Shown here: in pieces, positions 51,054 to 59,488 of the stretch
Layout of the letters: each line of letters starts with the position of its first letter
Numbering within the stretch: the stretch's first letter is position 1
From: JAVBTT01 sp031550325
Lineage (GTDB): Bacteria; Bacillota; Clostridia; Oscillospirales; UBA929
DNA length: 61,087 nt
Assembly (NCBI GenBank): GCA_031550325.1
Contig: JAVBOR010000057.1
Location: 1 to 61,087, forward strand
Direction of reading: 5' to 3'
Translations under genes and position numbers: made by a program
The notes under the pieces: generated by a model
What the model was told of the DNA's origin: nothing
The model's database searches: none
The model's input: the letters and a program-made list of their open reading frames with translations, nothing else

Positions 51054-51283
51054 GTAAAGAGAGCTTTGAGCAGGCGGCAAGCCGTCTGGAGGAGATCGTG
51101 CGTCAAATGGAACGCGGGGATTTGCCCCTGGACGACGCGCTGGCACTCTTTGAAGAGGGAACCAAGCTGGCCAGAATATGCGCGCAAAAGCTCAGGGAGG
51201 CTGAACAACGGGTGGTAAAGCTTGGCAGAGATTCCGACGGAGTGATCGCCGAGCTGCCGTTTGAGGAGGGTCAGGATGAATGA
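51050..51283 (+). CDS. xseB: Exodeoxyribonuclease VII small subunit
   Basis: A 77-residue helical hairpin protein that decorates the XseA coiled coil. Start GTG 51050 behind AGAGAGGG, overlapping the xseA stop. The signature SFEQAASRLEEIVRQMERGDLPLDDALALFEEG is unmistakable. It overlaps ispA by 8 bp. Confidence 0.95.
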   Translation: MSKESFEQAASRLEEIVRQMERGDLPLDDALALFEEGTKLARICAQKLREAEQRVVKLGRDSDGVIAELPFEEGQDE

Positions 51284-52163
51284 TCAAAGCAGGCTTGACC
51301 TGTATATTAAGCTAGTTGAGGACGCTTTGGAACGCTATATCCCAAACACCCCCGTGGCCCAGGGCAGGCTCATTGACGCGATGCATTACAGCCTGTTCGC
51401 CGGCGGAAAGCGCATTCGTCCTGTTTTGTTGCTTGAGTTCTGCCGCATCGCCGGCGGAGAGATTGAACGCGCGCTGCCGTTTGCCTGTTCACTGGAGATG
51501 ATTCACACCTATTCCCTGATTCATGACGACCTTCCGGCCATGGACGACGATACCCAGCGCCGCGGGCGGCCCTGCAACCACAAGGTCTTCGGCGAGGCCA
51601 CCGCCATTTTGGCGGGCGACGCGCTCTTGACCGCGGCCTTTGAAACCATGCTTGACGCCGACAATCTGGAGGGCATCGATCCGACCGCCGCGCTCAGCGC
51701 CGCGCACACCATCGCGTGGGCGTCGGGCGCTTACGGAATGGCCGGCGGGCAGCAGCTTGATCTGGACTTTGAGGGAGTGCCGCAGGATTTTCACACGGCC
51801 TCTCTTGTCCACTCGATGAAAACGGGCGCGCTGTTCTGCGCCGCCGCCGAGGCGGGCTGTCTGCTGGGCGGCGCGGACAAGAGCCTGATCAATTATGCCA
51901 TCTCCTATGCAAACTACCTCGGGCTTGTGTTTCAAATCCAGGACGACATTTTAAATGTCACCGGCGATCAGGAGCTTCTGGGCAAGAGCGTGGGAACCGA
52001 TGTCCTCAACGAAAAGCTCACGTTTGTCAAGGTGCTCGGCCTCAGCCGCTGCAAGGAGCTGGTCGAGGAGCTTACCCAGACCTCACTGATGTATTTGGAG
52101 CCATTTTCCGACACGGGCTTTTTGATTTGGCTGACTGAACGGCTTGCTCACAGGAAACAATGA
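51276..52163 (+). CDS. ispA: Polyprenyl (farnesyl) diphosphate synthase
   Basis: A 295-residue isoprenoid chain-elongating enzyme making farnesyl or geranylgeranyl diphosphate from IPP and DMAPP. The first aspartate-rich motif is HDDLPAMDDD, the second QIQDDILNVTGD (Asn where Asp is common), plus GGKRIRP and GKSVGTDVLNEK. ATG 51276 overlaps xseB. It shares the operon with dxs, which supplies the MEP pathway, and the window also holds ispH, so three isoprenoid steps are encoded here. Confidence 0.95.
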   Translation: MNDQSRLDLYIKLVEDALERYIPNTPVAQGRLIDAMHYSLFAGGKRIRPVLLLEFCRIAGGEIERALPFACSLEMIHTYSLIHDDLPAMDDDTQRRGRPCNHKVFGEATAILAGDALLTAAFETMLDADNLEGIDPTAALSAAHTIAWASGAYGMAGGQQLDLDFEGVPQDFHTASLVHSMKTGALFCAAAEAGCLLGGADKSLINYAISYANYLGLVFQIQDDILNVTGDQELLGKSVGTDVLNEKLTFVKVLGLSRCKELVEELTQTSLMYLEPFSDTGFLIWLTERLAHRKQ

Positions 52164-52167
52164 TTAT

Positions 52168-52614
52168 ATGAGAAATGCAGTCTTTTTTTTAACCGGGAAC
52201 CGGATACTCAACGTCACGCTGTTTGCCTTCCTGCTGGCGCAGATCCTGAAGATTTTCTTTGTGCTGATCGTCAAGAAGAAGCTTGATATCAGAAGACTGA
52301 TCGGCTCGGGAGGGATGCCCAGCTCGCACTCCGCTACCGTGGCCTGCCTGGCGACATCCGTCGGAAAAGTGGCTGGTACGGCGTCACCGCTGTTTGCCGT
52401 GGCTGTTGTGTTTGCCTTTATCGTCATGTATGACGCGTCAAACGTCCGCCGCGCGGCGGGGGAACAGGCCAAGATACTCAACTATATGATGGAGCATTGG
52501 GATGAAACAACGCCCGAACTCTTCGGCCAGCAACTTAAGGAGCTCTTGGGGCACACGCCTATTGAGGTTTTCTGCGGGGCGGGGTTGGGCATTGTCATAG
52601 GCTTGATTTTATAA
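52168..52614 (+). CDS. Divergent PAP2 family membrane protein
   Basis: A 148-residue protein with about four membrane helices. It carries GSGGMPSSHSATVACLA and YDASNVRRAAGEQAKILN, the conserved blocks of the divergent PAP2 (DUF212, Bacillus YuiD) family related to lipid phosphatases. The His of SSHS fits a phosphatase active site; substrate unknown. ATG 52168 is four bases behind ispA. It lies between ispA and the OLE RNA, and may handle isoprenoid or lipid phosphates (inference from location). Confidence 0.88.
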   Translation: MRNAVFFLTGNRILNVTLFAFLLAQILKIFFVLIVKKKLDIRRLIGSGGMPSSHSATVACLATSVGKVAGTASPLFAVAVVFAFIVMYDASNVRRAAGEQAKILNYMMEHWDETTPELFGQQLKELLGHTPIEVFCGAGLGIVIGLIL

Positions 52615-52617
52615 GAT

Positions 52618-53198
52618 TTGGAGGCGCGATATCCTAGTCAGAGCGGCTGACTCCCAAGACGGGCCTAAAAATCCGTTGAAGGGCACAACGATGAAGTCCC
52701 TGGTGCTTGCTGCTTACGCCCAGTTTGGGGTGGGTGCTGGGGGTTAAGGCTTGAGGGCGTGGCGCAATGGCATGTGCCGGCCGACCCTCTTTCCGTGGAG
52801 ACCTGAACTTGTGGGCGGCTATCGAATGCCTACGAATCAGGGTTAAACCTGCAAGGCGGTGCCGAAAGGCGCTGTGTGCAGAGTAGCCTGCCTTGCGTGG
52901 GTTTGGCGGATAAGGATTCATGTTTGCCGCCCTGGCCAGGGCGACAACGCAGTTGCCTTTGAAACCCTGCCTGCAAAAGAGGCTAAGAGTCAGTTTGCCT
53001 GCGGCGGAAAACGCCTAGGTCGTCTTTCGGGGGCGTCTGGGGGATTACAGTGCGGACTCAGTGGCAATTCGGTAGCGTCTTTGGCAACAGGACGAAGCGG
53101 GGTTTAATGGGAAACCGCCTGATCGGCGACGAGAGGCATCCCGCGGGGAAATCCAACCGAACCTATGCCGTAAGATTTACTCCAGACGTCGCCTCCAA
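52618..53198 (+). ncRNA. ole: OLE RNA (ornate, large, extremophilic)
   Basis: A GC-rich non-coding stretch of about 580 nt between the divergent-PAP2 gene and a membrane-protein gene in an ispA-dxs operon. OLE RNAs are about 600 nt, lie in this same operon and are followed by oapA in most cases. TTGGAGGCG (52618-52626) pairs perfectly with CGCCTCCAA (53190-53198), so 9 bp close the whole structure. Many inner stems are visible. No open frame has a ribosome site or plausible protein. OLE RNA binds OapA and OapB at the membrane; in Bacillus halodurans loss impairs growth in cold, alcohol and Mg stress. Exact ends are inferred, and no covariance search was run. Confidence 0.85.
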
Positions 53199-53239
53199 CT
53201 TGAAAAAAAACTATGATTTCTTTTAAGGATGATGAATTC

Positions 53240-53893
53240 TTGAACGACTCAGACCCTCCCAAACGAACCGGTTCGGACGGCGGCAAGGGTTATTTTCGGC
53301 CTGACCGTCGCGCCGCAAAGAAAAGACGCAGGCTGAAGCCCACGGCGGTGCGCTGGATCATCACCGTCACGGGCTGGACGTTTGTGATCTCCTTGCTGCT
53401 CAGTCTGATCTCCAATACGGTCATCAGCGGCCTTGGCGTACTTTCCGCCATGGCGGTTCTGTTGATGTTCATTTTGCTGGGCATCGTGTTCGACATTCTG
53501 GGCGTCGCCGTGGCCACTGCCAGCGAAAAGCCGTTTCATTCGATGGCTGCCCGGCGTGTTCGCGGCGCCGAGCAAAGCCTGCGCCTTGTTCGCAATACCG
53601 AAAAAGTCTCCAGCTTTTGTAACGACGTTGTGGGGGATATCTCGGGCATCATCTCCGGCGCGACCACGACGGTCATCGCGACCACATTGATTCAAAACTA
53701 CGGGCTTCACGTCTTGGCGACCACGATGATTTTTTCAGCGGTAGTGGCCTCACTCACGGTCGGTGGCAAGGCGCTTGGAAAAACCGTGGCCGTGCGAAAC
53801 AACACAGCGATCATCCATGTTGTCGGAACGGCGATGAGCTACGCCTCGGGTTTTTTGACCAAACTCAGACAAATTGGGAGGCATCGTGATTGA
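53240..53893 (+). CDS. oapA: OLE-associated protein OapA
   Basis: About 217 residues. A basic N-terminal tail (RRAAKKRRRLK) precedes two or three membrane helices (about residues 38-62, 66-92), then FHSMAARRVRGAEQSLRLVRNTEKVSSFCNDVVGDI-type pattern, the conserved region of OapA, and a last helix (about residues 155-178). TTG 53240 has AAGGA ten bases upstream; ATG 53213 is in frame but without a site. OapA is an RNA-binding membrane protein that carries OLE RNA to the membrane. It lies directly behind the RNA and overlaps dxs by 4 bp. Confidence 0.82.
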   Translation: MNDSDPPKRTGSDGGKGYFRPDRRAAKKRRRLKPTAVRWIITVTGWTFVISLLLSLISNTVISGLGVLSAMAVLLMFILLGIVFDILGVAVATASEKPFHSMAARRVRGAEQSLRLVRNTEKVSSFCNDVVGDISGIISGATTTVIATTLIQNYGLHVLATTMIFSAVVASLTVGGKALGKTVAVRNNTAIIHVVGTAMSYASGFLTKLRQIGRHRD

Positions 53894-55674
53894 CCGATCT
53901 GCTGCTAAACGCCAGAAAAGACATCAAGCGTATCCCGCTTGAACGTTTGCCGGCTCTCTGCCGGGATATCCGCGCGCATTTATTGGAGAACTTGTCTCAA
54001 AACGGCGGTCATTTGGCGTCCAACCTGGGGGTTATTGAGCTCACCATTGCGCTGCACCGTATGTTTGACACGAGCAAAGACCGCATTGTGTTTGACGTCG
54101 GCCACCAGTGCTATACACACAAGCTGCTCAGCGGGCGGCTTGACGATTTTTCGACGTTTCGCCAGTTTGGCGCGACCTCGGGATTTCCCAAGCCGAGTGA
54201 AAGCGTCCACGACGCGTTTGTGTCGGGGCACGCGTCCACCTCTATCTCGGCAGCCCTCGGCATGGCGCGCGCGCGCACGCTCAGCGGGCAGCCCTATCAC
54301 GTCGCTGCCGTGATAGGGGACGGCGCGCTGACGGGAGGGCTTGCCTACGAGGCGCTCAGCGACGCCGGTCAGAGCGGGGAGCCGCTGATTGTCGTACTCA
54401 ACGACAATGAAATGTCGATCACCCGCAATGTCGGCGGCATCGCGCGCCACTTGTCCAACCTGCGTGTCAAGCCGCAGTATTTTCGCGCCAAGCGCGTCGT
54501 TCACCGCGTCGTTGACGGCATCCCCGGCGGTCAGGTGCTGGGAAAGCTGATCTCCGGCACCAAGCGCACGGTCAAAGAGGTTTTGCTCCCTGAGACCATT
54601 TTTGAGCAAATGGGCTTTACGTATTTGGGCCCTATGGACGGCCACGACATCGGAGGTCTGTGCGACGTGCTGCAGCAGGCCATCGCGCTCAAGCGGCCCG
54701 TTTTAGTACATGTGATCACCGTGAAGGGCAAGGGATACCGCTTTTCCGAGGAAGACCCCAGCCATTTTCACGGCGTCAATCGGTTTAATCTGGAGTCCGG
54801 CAAGGCAGTCAACAAGAAGATGCCGTCCTTTTCCTCGGTTTTCGGCAGAGAGCTTGCCGCTCTGGGCGCGCAGGATCAGCGGATTTGCGCCATTACCGCC
54901 GCCATGCAGGAGGGAACGGGGCTGGACAGGTTTGCCAGGCGCTTTCCCAAACGCTTTTTTGACGTGGGCATCGCGGAGTCACACGCCGTGACGATGGCCG
55001 CCGGACTGGCCAAGCAGGGCATGCGGCCGGTGGTCGCCATCTACTCTACGTTTTTGCAGCGGGCATACGACCAAATTATTCATGACGTGGCCATCCAAAA
55101 GCTTCCGGTTGTCTTTGCGGTGGATCGCGCCGGACTTGTGGGCGAGGACGGTGAAACGCACCATGGCGTGTTTGACGTGCTGTTTCTCACGTCGGTTCCC
55201 CATATGCGTTTGATGTGCCCTGCCAGCTTTGCCGAGCTGCGCGCCATGCTGCGCGCCGCCCTGGCCGGTGACGGGCCGATGGCCATCCGGTACCCGCGGG
55301 GCGGGGAAGGGCGCTACACCGATTGCGCTCTGGAAACGGCCAGGCTCGGGGACGGCTCGGATGCCACGCTCGTGTGTTACGGCACCATGGTCAACGAGGC
55401 GCTTGAGGCAGCCGAAATTCTGGAGACGCTCGGGATTTTCTGCTCCGTCGTCAAGCTGCCCTCGCTCATGAAGGCTGACCTTGACGCGGCAAGGGCTCTG
55501 CTTCGCGGCAGGGTGTATCTGCTGGAGGAGAATGTCGGCGTACTGCCAAGACACTTTTCCGGGATGCCCGTCAACCTGGACGGGGTTTTTGTCCAACATG
55601 GGGACCGCAGCGTCCTTTTGGACCACTTTGGGTTGAGCGCCGCGGCCATCGCGCGGAAGGTCGCCGATGGATAA
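53890..55674 (+). CDS. dxs: 1-deoxy-D-xylulose-5-phosphate synthase
   Basis: A 594-residue thiamine diphosphate enzyme, the first step of the MEP isoprenoid pathway, joining pyruvate and glyceraldehyde 3-phosphate. Start TTG 53890 follows GGGAGG and overlaps oapA. The ThDP motif is GDGALTGGLAYEAL to LNDNEMSI; DVGHQCYTHK and ASTSISAALGMA are family blocks, and the transketolase pyrimidine domain has FDVGIAESHAVTMAAGLA. The C-terminus is complete. It is cytoplasmic. Confidence 0.96.
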   Translation: MTDLLLNARKDIKRIPLERLPALCRDIRAHLLENLSQNGGHLASNLGVIELTIALHRMFDTSKDRIVFDVGHQCYTHKLLSGRLDDFSTFRQFGATSGFPKPSESVHDAFVSGHASTSISAALGMARARTLSGQPYHVAAVIGDGALTGGLAYEALSDAGQSGEPLIVVLNDNEMSITRNVGGIARHLSNLRVKPQYFRAKRVVHRVVDGIPGGQVLGKLISGTKRTVKEVLLPETIFEQMGFTYLGPMDGHDIGGLCDVLQQAIALKRPVLVHVITVKGKGYRFSEEDPSHFHGVNRFNLESGKAVNKKMPSFSSVFGRELAALGAQDQRICAITAAMQEGTGLDRFARRFPKRFFDVGIAESHAVTMAAGLAKQGMRPVVAIYSTFLQRAYDQIIHDVAIQKLPVVFAVDRAGLVGEDGETHHGVFDVLFLTSVPHMRLMCPASFAELRAMLRAALAGDGPMAIRYPRGGEGRYTDCALETARLGDGSDATLVCYGTMVNEALEAAEILETLGIFCSVVKLPSLMKADLDAARALLRGRVYLLEENVGVLPRHFSGMPVNLDGVFVQHGDRSVLLDHFGLSAAAIARKVADG

Positions 55675-56479
55675 AAAGGTTCGTCTGGACATATTGCTGG
55701 CCGATCGCGGCCTGTGCCCTTCGAGAGAACGGGCCAAGACGACCGTCATGGCCGGGCTTGTGTATGTTGACGGCCAAAAGGCCGACAAACCCGGACAGCT
55801 TGTCGGCGCGGACGCCGCGCTGGACGTGCGCGAGGACGGCGTTGGGTTTGTCAGCCGCGGCGGGTTAAAGCTGCAAAAGGCGCTGGACGACTTTGCCATC
55901 GACGTCTCGGGGCGCGCTGCGCTGGACTGCGGCGCGTCTACGGGCGGCTTTACCGACTGCCTGCTCAAGCGCGGCGCGCGCCGCGTGTGGGCCATCGACG
56001 TCGGTTACGGCCAGCTGGCCTGGAACCTGCGCAACGACCCCAGGGTCACCTGCATGGAGCGCTTTAATGTGCGCCATCTGACGCCGGAGCATCTGGATGA
56101 GCGCCCCGATCTCGCCGTGATCGACGTGAGCTTTATTTCACTCGGTCTCGTGCTTCCCGTCGTGGCGCAAACGCTTGACCGGCGCAGGGAAATCGTCTGC
56201 CTTGTCAAGCCGCAGTTTGAGGCGGGGCGTGAGCGCGTGGGCAAAAACGGCGTTGTGCGCGACGCCGCGGTGCACCGCGATGTGCTGGATGCGTTTTGCG
56301 CCATGGTGGAGCGCAGCGGGCTGTTTGTGCGCGGGGTCACGTTCTCCCCGGTCAAAGGGCCGAAGGGAAACATTGAGTTTCTCGCCCACGCCCACGCGCT
56401 GCCGGGCGCTGCGCCGGTCGACCTGGGCGAGACGGTGCGTTCGGCGCATGAAGCTTTGGACGAAAGAGGAGAGCGCTGA
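55667..56479 (+). CDS. tlyA: TlyA family rRNA methyltransferase / hemolysin-like
   Basis: A 270-residue protein with an N-terminal S4 RNA-binding domain (RLDILLADRGLCPSRERAKTTVMAG) and a FtsJ-like SAM domain (DCGASTGGFTDCLLKRGA, IDVGYGQL, catalytic Lys/Asp pattern DVSFISLGLVLP and KPQFEAG). TlyA proteins 2'-O-methylate rRNA. It overlaps dxs by 8 bp and nadK by one base. This is the usual dxs-tlyA-nadK order. Confidence 0.93.
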   Translation: MDKKVRLDILLADRGLCPSRERAKTTVMAGLVYVDGQKADKPGQLVGADAALDVREDGVGFVSRGGLKLQKALDDFAIDVSGRAALDCGASTGGFTDCLLKRGARRVWAIDVGYGQLAWNLRNDPRVTCMERFNVRHLTPEHLDERPDLAVIDVSFISLGLVLPVVAQTLDRRREIVCLVKPQFEAGRERVGKNGVVRDAAVHRDVLDAFCAMVERSGLFVRGVTFSPVKGPKGNIEFLAHAHALPGAAPVDLGETVRSAHEALDERGER

Positions 56480-57330
56480 TGAAGAAGATCATGCTCTATC
56501 CCAATCCCACGCGCGACCAAGACATGCGCACAACACGGGAAACAGCCCAAAGGCTGACTGCGCTGGGCGCCGATGTGGTGCTTCCCCGTGAGCTTTTCCC
56601 TGAGCTTGCGGCGCTGGACTCTATCCGCATCCTTCCGCTTGATGAGGTTTTGTCCGGGCTTTCCCTCATGGTGGCCCTTGGCGGAGACGGTACGCTCCTG
56701 CGGTGCGCGCAGCTGGCCAGCGCGGCCGGCGTTCCTGTTCTGGGCATCAATCTAGGCCGTATCGGCTTTCTGACCGGTTTGGAGCGCGAAGAGCTCTCGC
56801 TGCTGGACCGCCTGTTTTCGGGCGGGTATGAACTGGACAAGCGCATGATGCTCCTTGCGGAGCTTCTGGAGAACGATCAGGTCACACAGCGCCAAAGCGC
56901 GCTCAACGACATTGTTTTGTCGCGCGGGCCGGGCGGCCAAACGATCCGTTTGAGCCTGCTCGTGGACGAAAATCCTCTTTCGGATTTTCATGGCGACGGG
57001 CTGATTGTGGCCACGCCGACCGGTTCCTCGGGGTACGCGATGTCCGCCGGCGGGCCTGTTCTTGAGCCGCGCGCCCAGAGCATCCTTGTCGCGCCGATCT
57101 GCCCGCGCGCGTCCGTGGTTCGCTCCTATGTCCTCGAGGCGGACCGTACCCTCACGATTAACCCAGACGCCGATGAGGACCGCGTGGTGTTCTTAACCGT
57201 TGACGGCGGTCCGGCGCTGCGCATTACGCCCAAGTGCCGCGTCCGCGTGCGGCGGGCAGAAGTGTGTACCGATATCCTGCGCATCAGGTCACAAAACTTT
57301 TTTGAGCTTGTCAACCGCAAACTGAAATAG
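56479..57330 (+). CDS. nadK: NAD kinase
   Basis: A 283-residue enzyme phosphorylating NAD to NADP. The GGDGTLLR nucleotide loop (about residues 71-78), GINLGRIGFLTGL, and TPTGSSGYAMSAGGPV are present. The start ATG shares a base with the tlyA stop. Length matches the family. Confidence 0.95.
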   Translation: MKKIMLYPNPTRDQDMRTTRETAQRLTALGADVVLPRELFPELAALDSIRILPLDEVLSGLSLMVALGGDGTLLRCAQLASAAGVPVLGINLGRIGFLTGLEREELSLLDRLFSGGYELDKRMMLLAELLENDQVTQRQSALNDIVLSRGPGGQTIRLSLLVDENPLSDFHGDGLIVATPTGSSGYAMSAGGPVLEPRAQSILVAPICPRASVVRSYVLEADRTLTINPDADEDRVVFLTVDGGPALRITPKCRVRVRRAEVCTDILRIRSQNFFELVNRKLK

Positions 57331-57342
57331 GACGGTGGTTCC

Positions 57343-57795
57343 ATGAAATTTCAACGACAGACGAAGATTTTAGAAATTGTGAAGGACAATCATGTCGAAA
57401 CCCAGGAAGATCTTTCCGCCCTGCTGCATGTGGCCGGATTCTCGACAACACAAGCCACCATTTCCAGGGACATCAAGGAGCTTCGGCTGGTGAAGGTGTT
57501 GACCGACGGCGGATCGTACCGGTATACCATCGCCGGGTCGGCTGGGGAACCGCTGTTTTCTGGGCGCCTTCGCACCATTTTTCGGGAAAGCGTCACGTCC
57601 TGCGACTGCGCGCAGAACATCGTGGTGATCAAGACCCTGCCTGGGCTGGCTCCCGCTGCCTGCTCGGCAGTCGACTCCATGAACATCGCTGCTCTTGTCG
57701 GCACACTAGCTGGCGACGACACGGGGATGCTGGTGCTGCGAACCAACGAGGACGCAGTTGAACTGGTCGAGCTTTTGCACAGCTTGCTGAAGTAA
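57343..57795 (+). CDS. argR: Arginine repressor ArgR/AhrC
   Basis: A 150-residue arginine-sensing repressor. The N-terminal winged helix (QTKILEIVKDNHVETQEDLSALL and TQATISRDIKELRLVKV) is followed by the hexamer-forming domain with GTLAGDDTGMLVL, the arginine-binding loop. ATG 57343 is preceded by GGTGG. No arginine genes lie near, so it acts on targets elsewhere; its place between nadK and recN is conserved in Firmicutes. Confidence 0.95.
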   Translation: MKFQRQTKILEIVKDNHVETQEDLSALLHVAGFSTTQATISRDIKELRLVKVLTDGGSYRYTIAGSAGEPLFSGRLRTIFRESVTSCDCAQNIVVIKTLPGLAPAACSAVDSMNIAALVGTLAGDDTGMLVLRTNEDAVELVELLHSLLK

Positions 57796-57814
57796 CGTCT
57801 GGAGGGCTGGATTC

Positions 57815-59488
57815 ATGTTGTCCGTGCTTCATATTGAGAATATCGCGGTCATTGAGTCGGCCGACATTGCGTTTGATCCGAAGCTCAACGTGCTGACCGG
57901 GGAAACCGGCGCGGGAAAGTCCATCGTCATTGACGCGCTCGGCGCGGTTCTGGGCTTTCGCGCCTCGCGTGACCTGATCCGTTCGGGCTGTGACAGGGCC
58001 AGCGTCGCCGCTGTATTTTTTTGCCCCGGCGCCGAGGCCGAAGCCTGGCTCAGCCAGTTTGGGGCCGAGCCCGGCGAGGAACTTCTGCTGTCGCGTGAGC
58101 TGCTTTTGGATGGACGGAACCTGTGTAAGATCGCGGGGAAGCCCGCCACCGTGGCCAACTTGCGCGAGCTGGGCGCTCTTTTGGTTCAGGTTCACGGCCA
58201 GCACGACAGCCTGCAGCTGTTGCGCGACGACCGCCATTTGGAGCTGCTGGACGCGTTCGGCGGCATTGACACGAGCGAGTACGCGGCTGCCCACGCCGCC
58301 TTGCTCACGGTTCGCGCCAAAATGGACGCCCTTGCCTTCAGCGAGGCCGAGAAGGCCGAACGCATAGACAGGCTTCAGTTCAGACTGCGTGAAATTGACG
58401 AAGCCGAGCTGCGCGCCCATGAAGAGGACGAGCTGCTTGAGCGCCGGGTCATTCTTCAAAACACCGAAAAGATCTTCAGTTCGGTCACGCGCTGCCGCGA
58501 GTGCCTGCGAGGCGGCGACGACCTGGAGGGCGTCTCGTCCTTGCTTGGCATGGCGGCCGACGCCATGCGCGGCATTTCGGCGCTGCGCGAGGACTATGAA
58601 AAGCTGTCGGCTGCGCTGAATCAGGTTCTGTACATGGTCGAGGACATCGCCGAGGAGCTTTCCACCGATGATCTCGACGCCGCTCCCGGCGAGCTAGACC
58701 GCGTGGAACAGCGACTGGACGTCTATTATAGACTCAAGCGCAAATACGGTCTTTCCGCCGGCGAACTTCTTATTGAAGCCGAGAAGTGGAGGGAAGAGCT
58801 TGAGCAAATCGAGCTGTCAGACCAAAAGCGCGAGCAACTGGCGCTCGAGGAGACGCAGCTTTTGCAAAAGACTAGGCGGCTGGCCGACGCGTTGACCAAA
58901 GCGCGGCAGGCGGCGGCGGGGCGCTTTGAGGCGCGCGTCTGCACGGAGCTCTCAGAGCTTGACATGGCCAGCGTCCAGTTCAAGGTTGACTTCGCAAAGC
59001 GTGATTTTGGCCCAAGCGGGGCCGATACCGTGTCGTTTTTACTTGGCGCCAACGTCGGCGAGCCGCTCAAGCCACTGTCCAAAACAGCGTCGGGCGGCGA
59101 GCTGTCGCGCGTGATGCTGGCCATGATCAACACGCAGAACACGCACAGCCCGACCATGGTCTTCGACGAGGTGGACGCCGGGGTTTCGGGGCGAGCAGCG
59201 CAAAAGGTCGCGCAAAAGCTATGCGCGGTTTCGCGGCTGGGCCAGGTGCTGTGCGTCACCCATCTGCCTCAGATCGCCGCGATGGCCGACACGCACTTCC
59301 ACATTGAAAAGGGCGTGACCGGCGACCGCACGGTGACCACAGTGAGCCGGCTTGACGACCGGAAGCGTGTGGACGAGATTGCCCGGATCATTGGCGGAAG
59401 CGTCATCACCGATAAAACGCGCGAAAGCGCCGGCGAACTCATCGCCCAGGCAGGGATGTATAAACAACCAAAGGAGAGCAGAACATGA
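57815..59488 (+). CDS. recN: DNA repair protein RecN
   Basis: A 557-residue SMC-like ATPase used in double-strand break repair. Walker A is GETGAGKSIVIDALG (residues about 30-44), the ABC signature KTASGGELSRVMLA and Walker B TMVFDEVDAGVSG near the C-terminus; a coiled coil lies between. VQVHGQHDSLQLL is a family block. GGAGG precedes ATG 57815. It overlaps tyrS by 4 bp. Confidence 0.96.
   Translation: MLSVLHIENIAVIESADIAFDPKLNVLTGETGAGKSIVIDALGAVLGFRASRDLIRSGCDRASVAAVFFCPGAEAEAWLSQFGAEPGEELLLSRELLLDGRNLCKIAGKPATVANLRELGALLVQVHGQHDSLQLLRDDRHLELLDAFGGIDTSEYAAAHAALLTVRAKMDALAFSEAEKAERIDRLQFRLREIDEAELRAHEEDELLERRVILQNTEKIFSSVTRCRECLRGGDDLEGVSSLLGMAADAMRGISALREDYEKLSAALNQVLYMVEDIAEELSTDDLDAAPGELDRVEQRLDVYYRLKRKYGLSAGELLIEAEKWREELEQIELSDQKREQLALEETQLLQKTRRLADALTKARQAAAGRFEARVCTELSELDMASVQFKVDFAKRDFGPSGADTVSFLLGANVGEPLKPLSKTASGGELSRVMLAMINTQNTHSPTMVFDEVDAGVSGRAAQKVAQKLCAVSRLGQVLCVTHLPQIAAMADTHFHIEKGVTGDRTVTTVSRLDDRKRVDEIARIIGGSVITDKTRESAGELIAQAGMYKQPKESRT

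Noticed and set aside
52634..53107. Protein-coding frames inside the OLE region (52634-52921 minus, 52859-53107 plus)
   Set aside because: They lack ribosome sites, match no family and lie within a region whose ends pair with each other; the RNA explanation fits better.
59440..59484. T-box leader before tyrS
   Set aside because: tyrS overlaps recN, leaving no space for a leader, and no T-box sequence is present.
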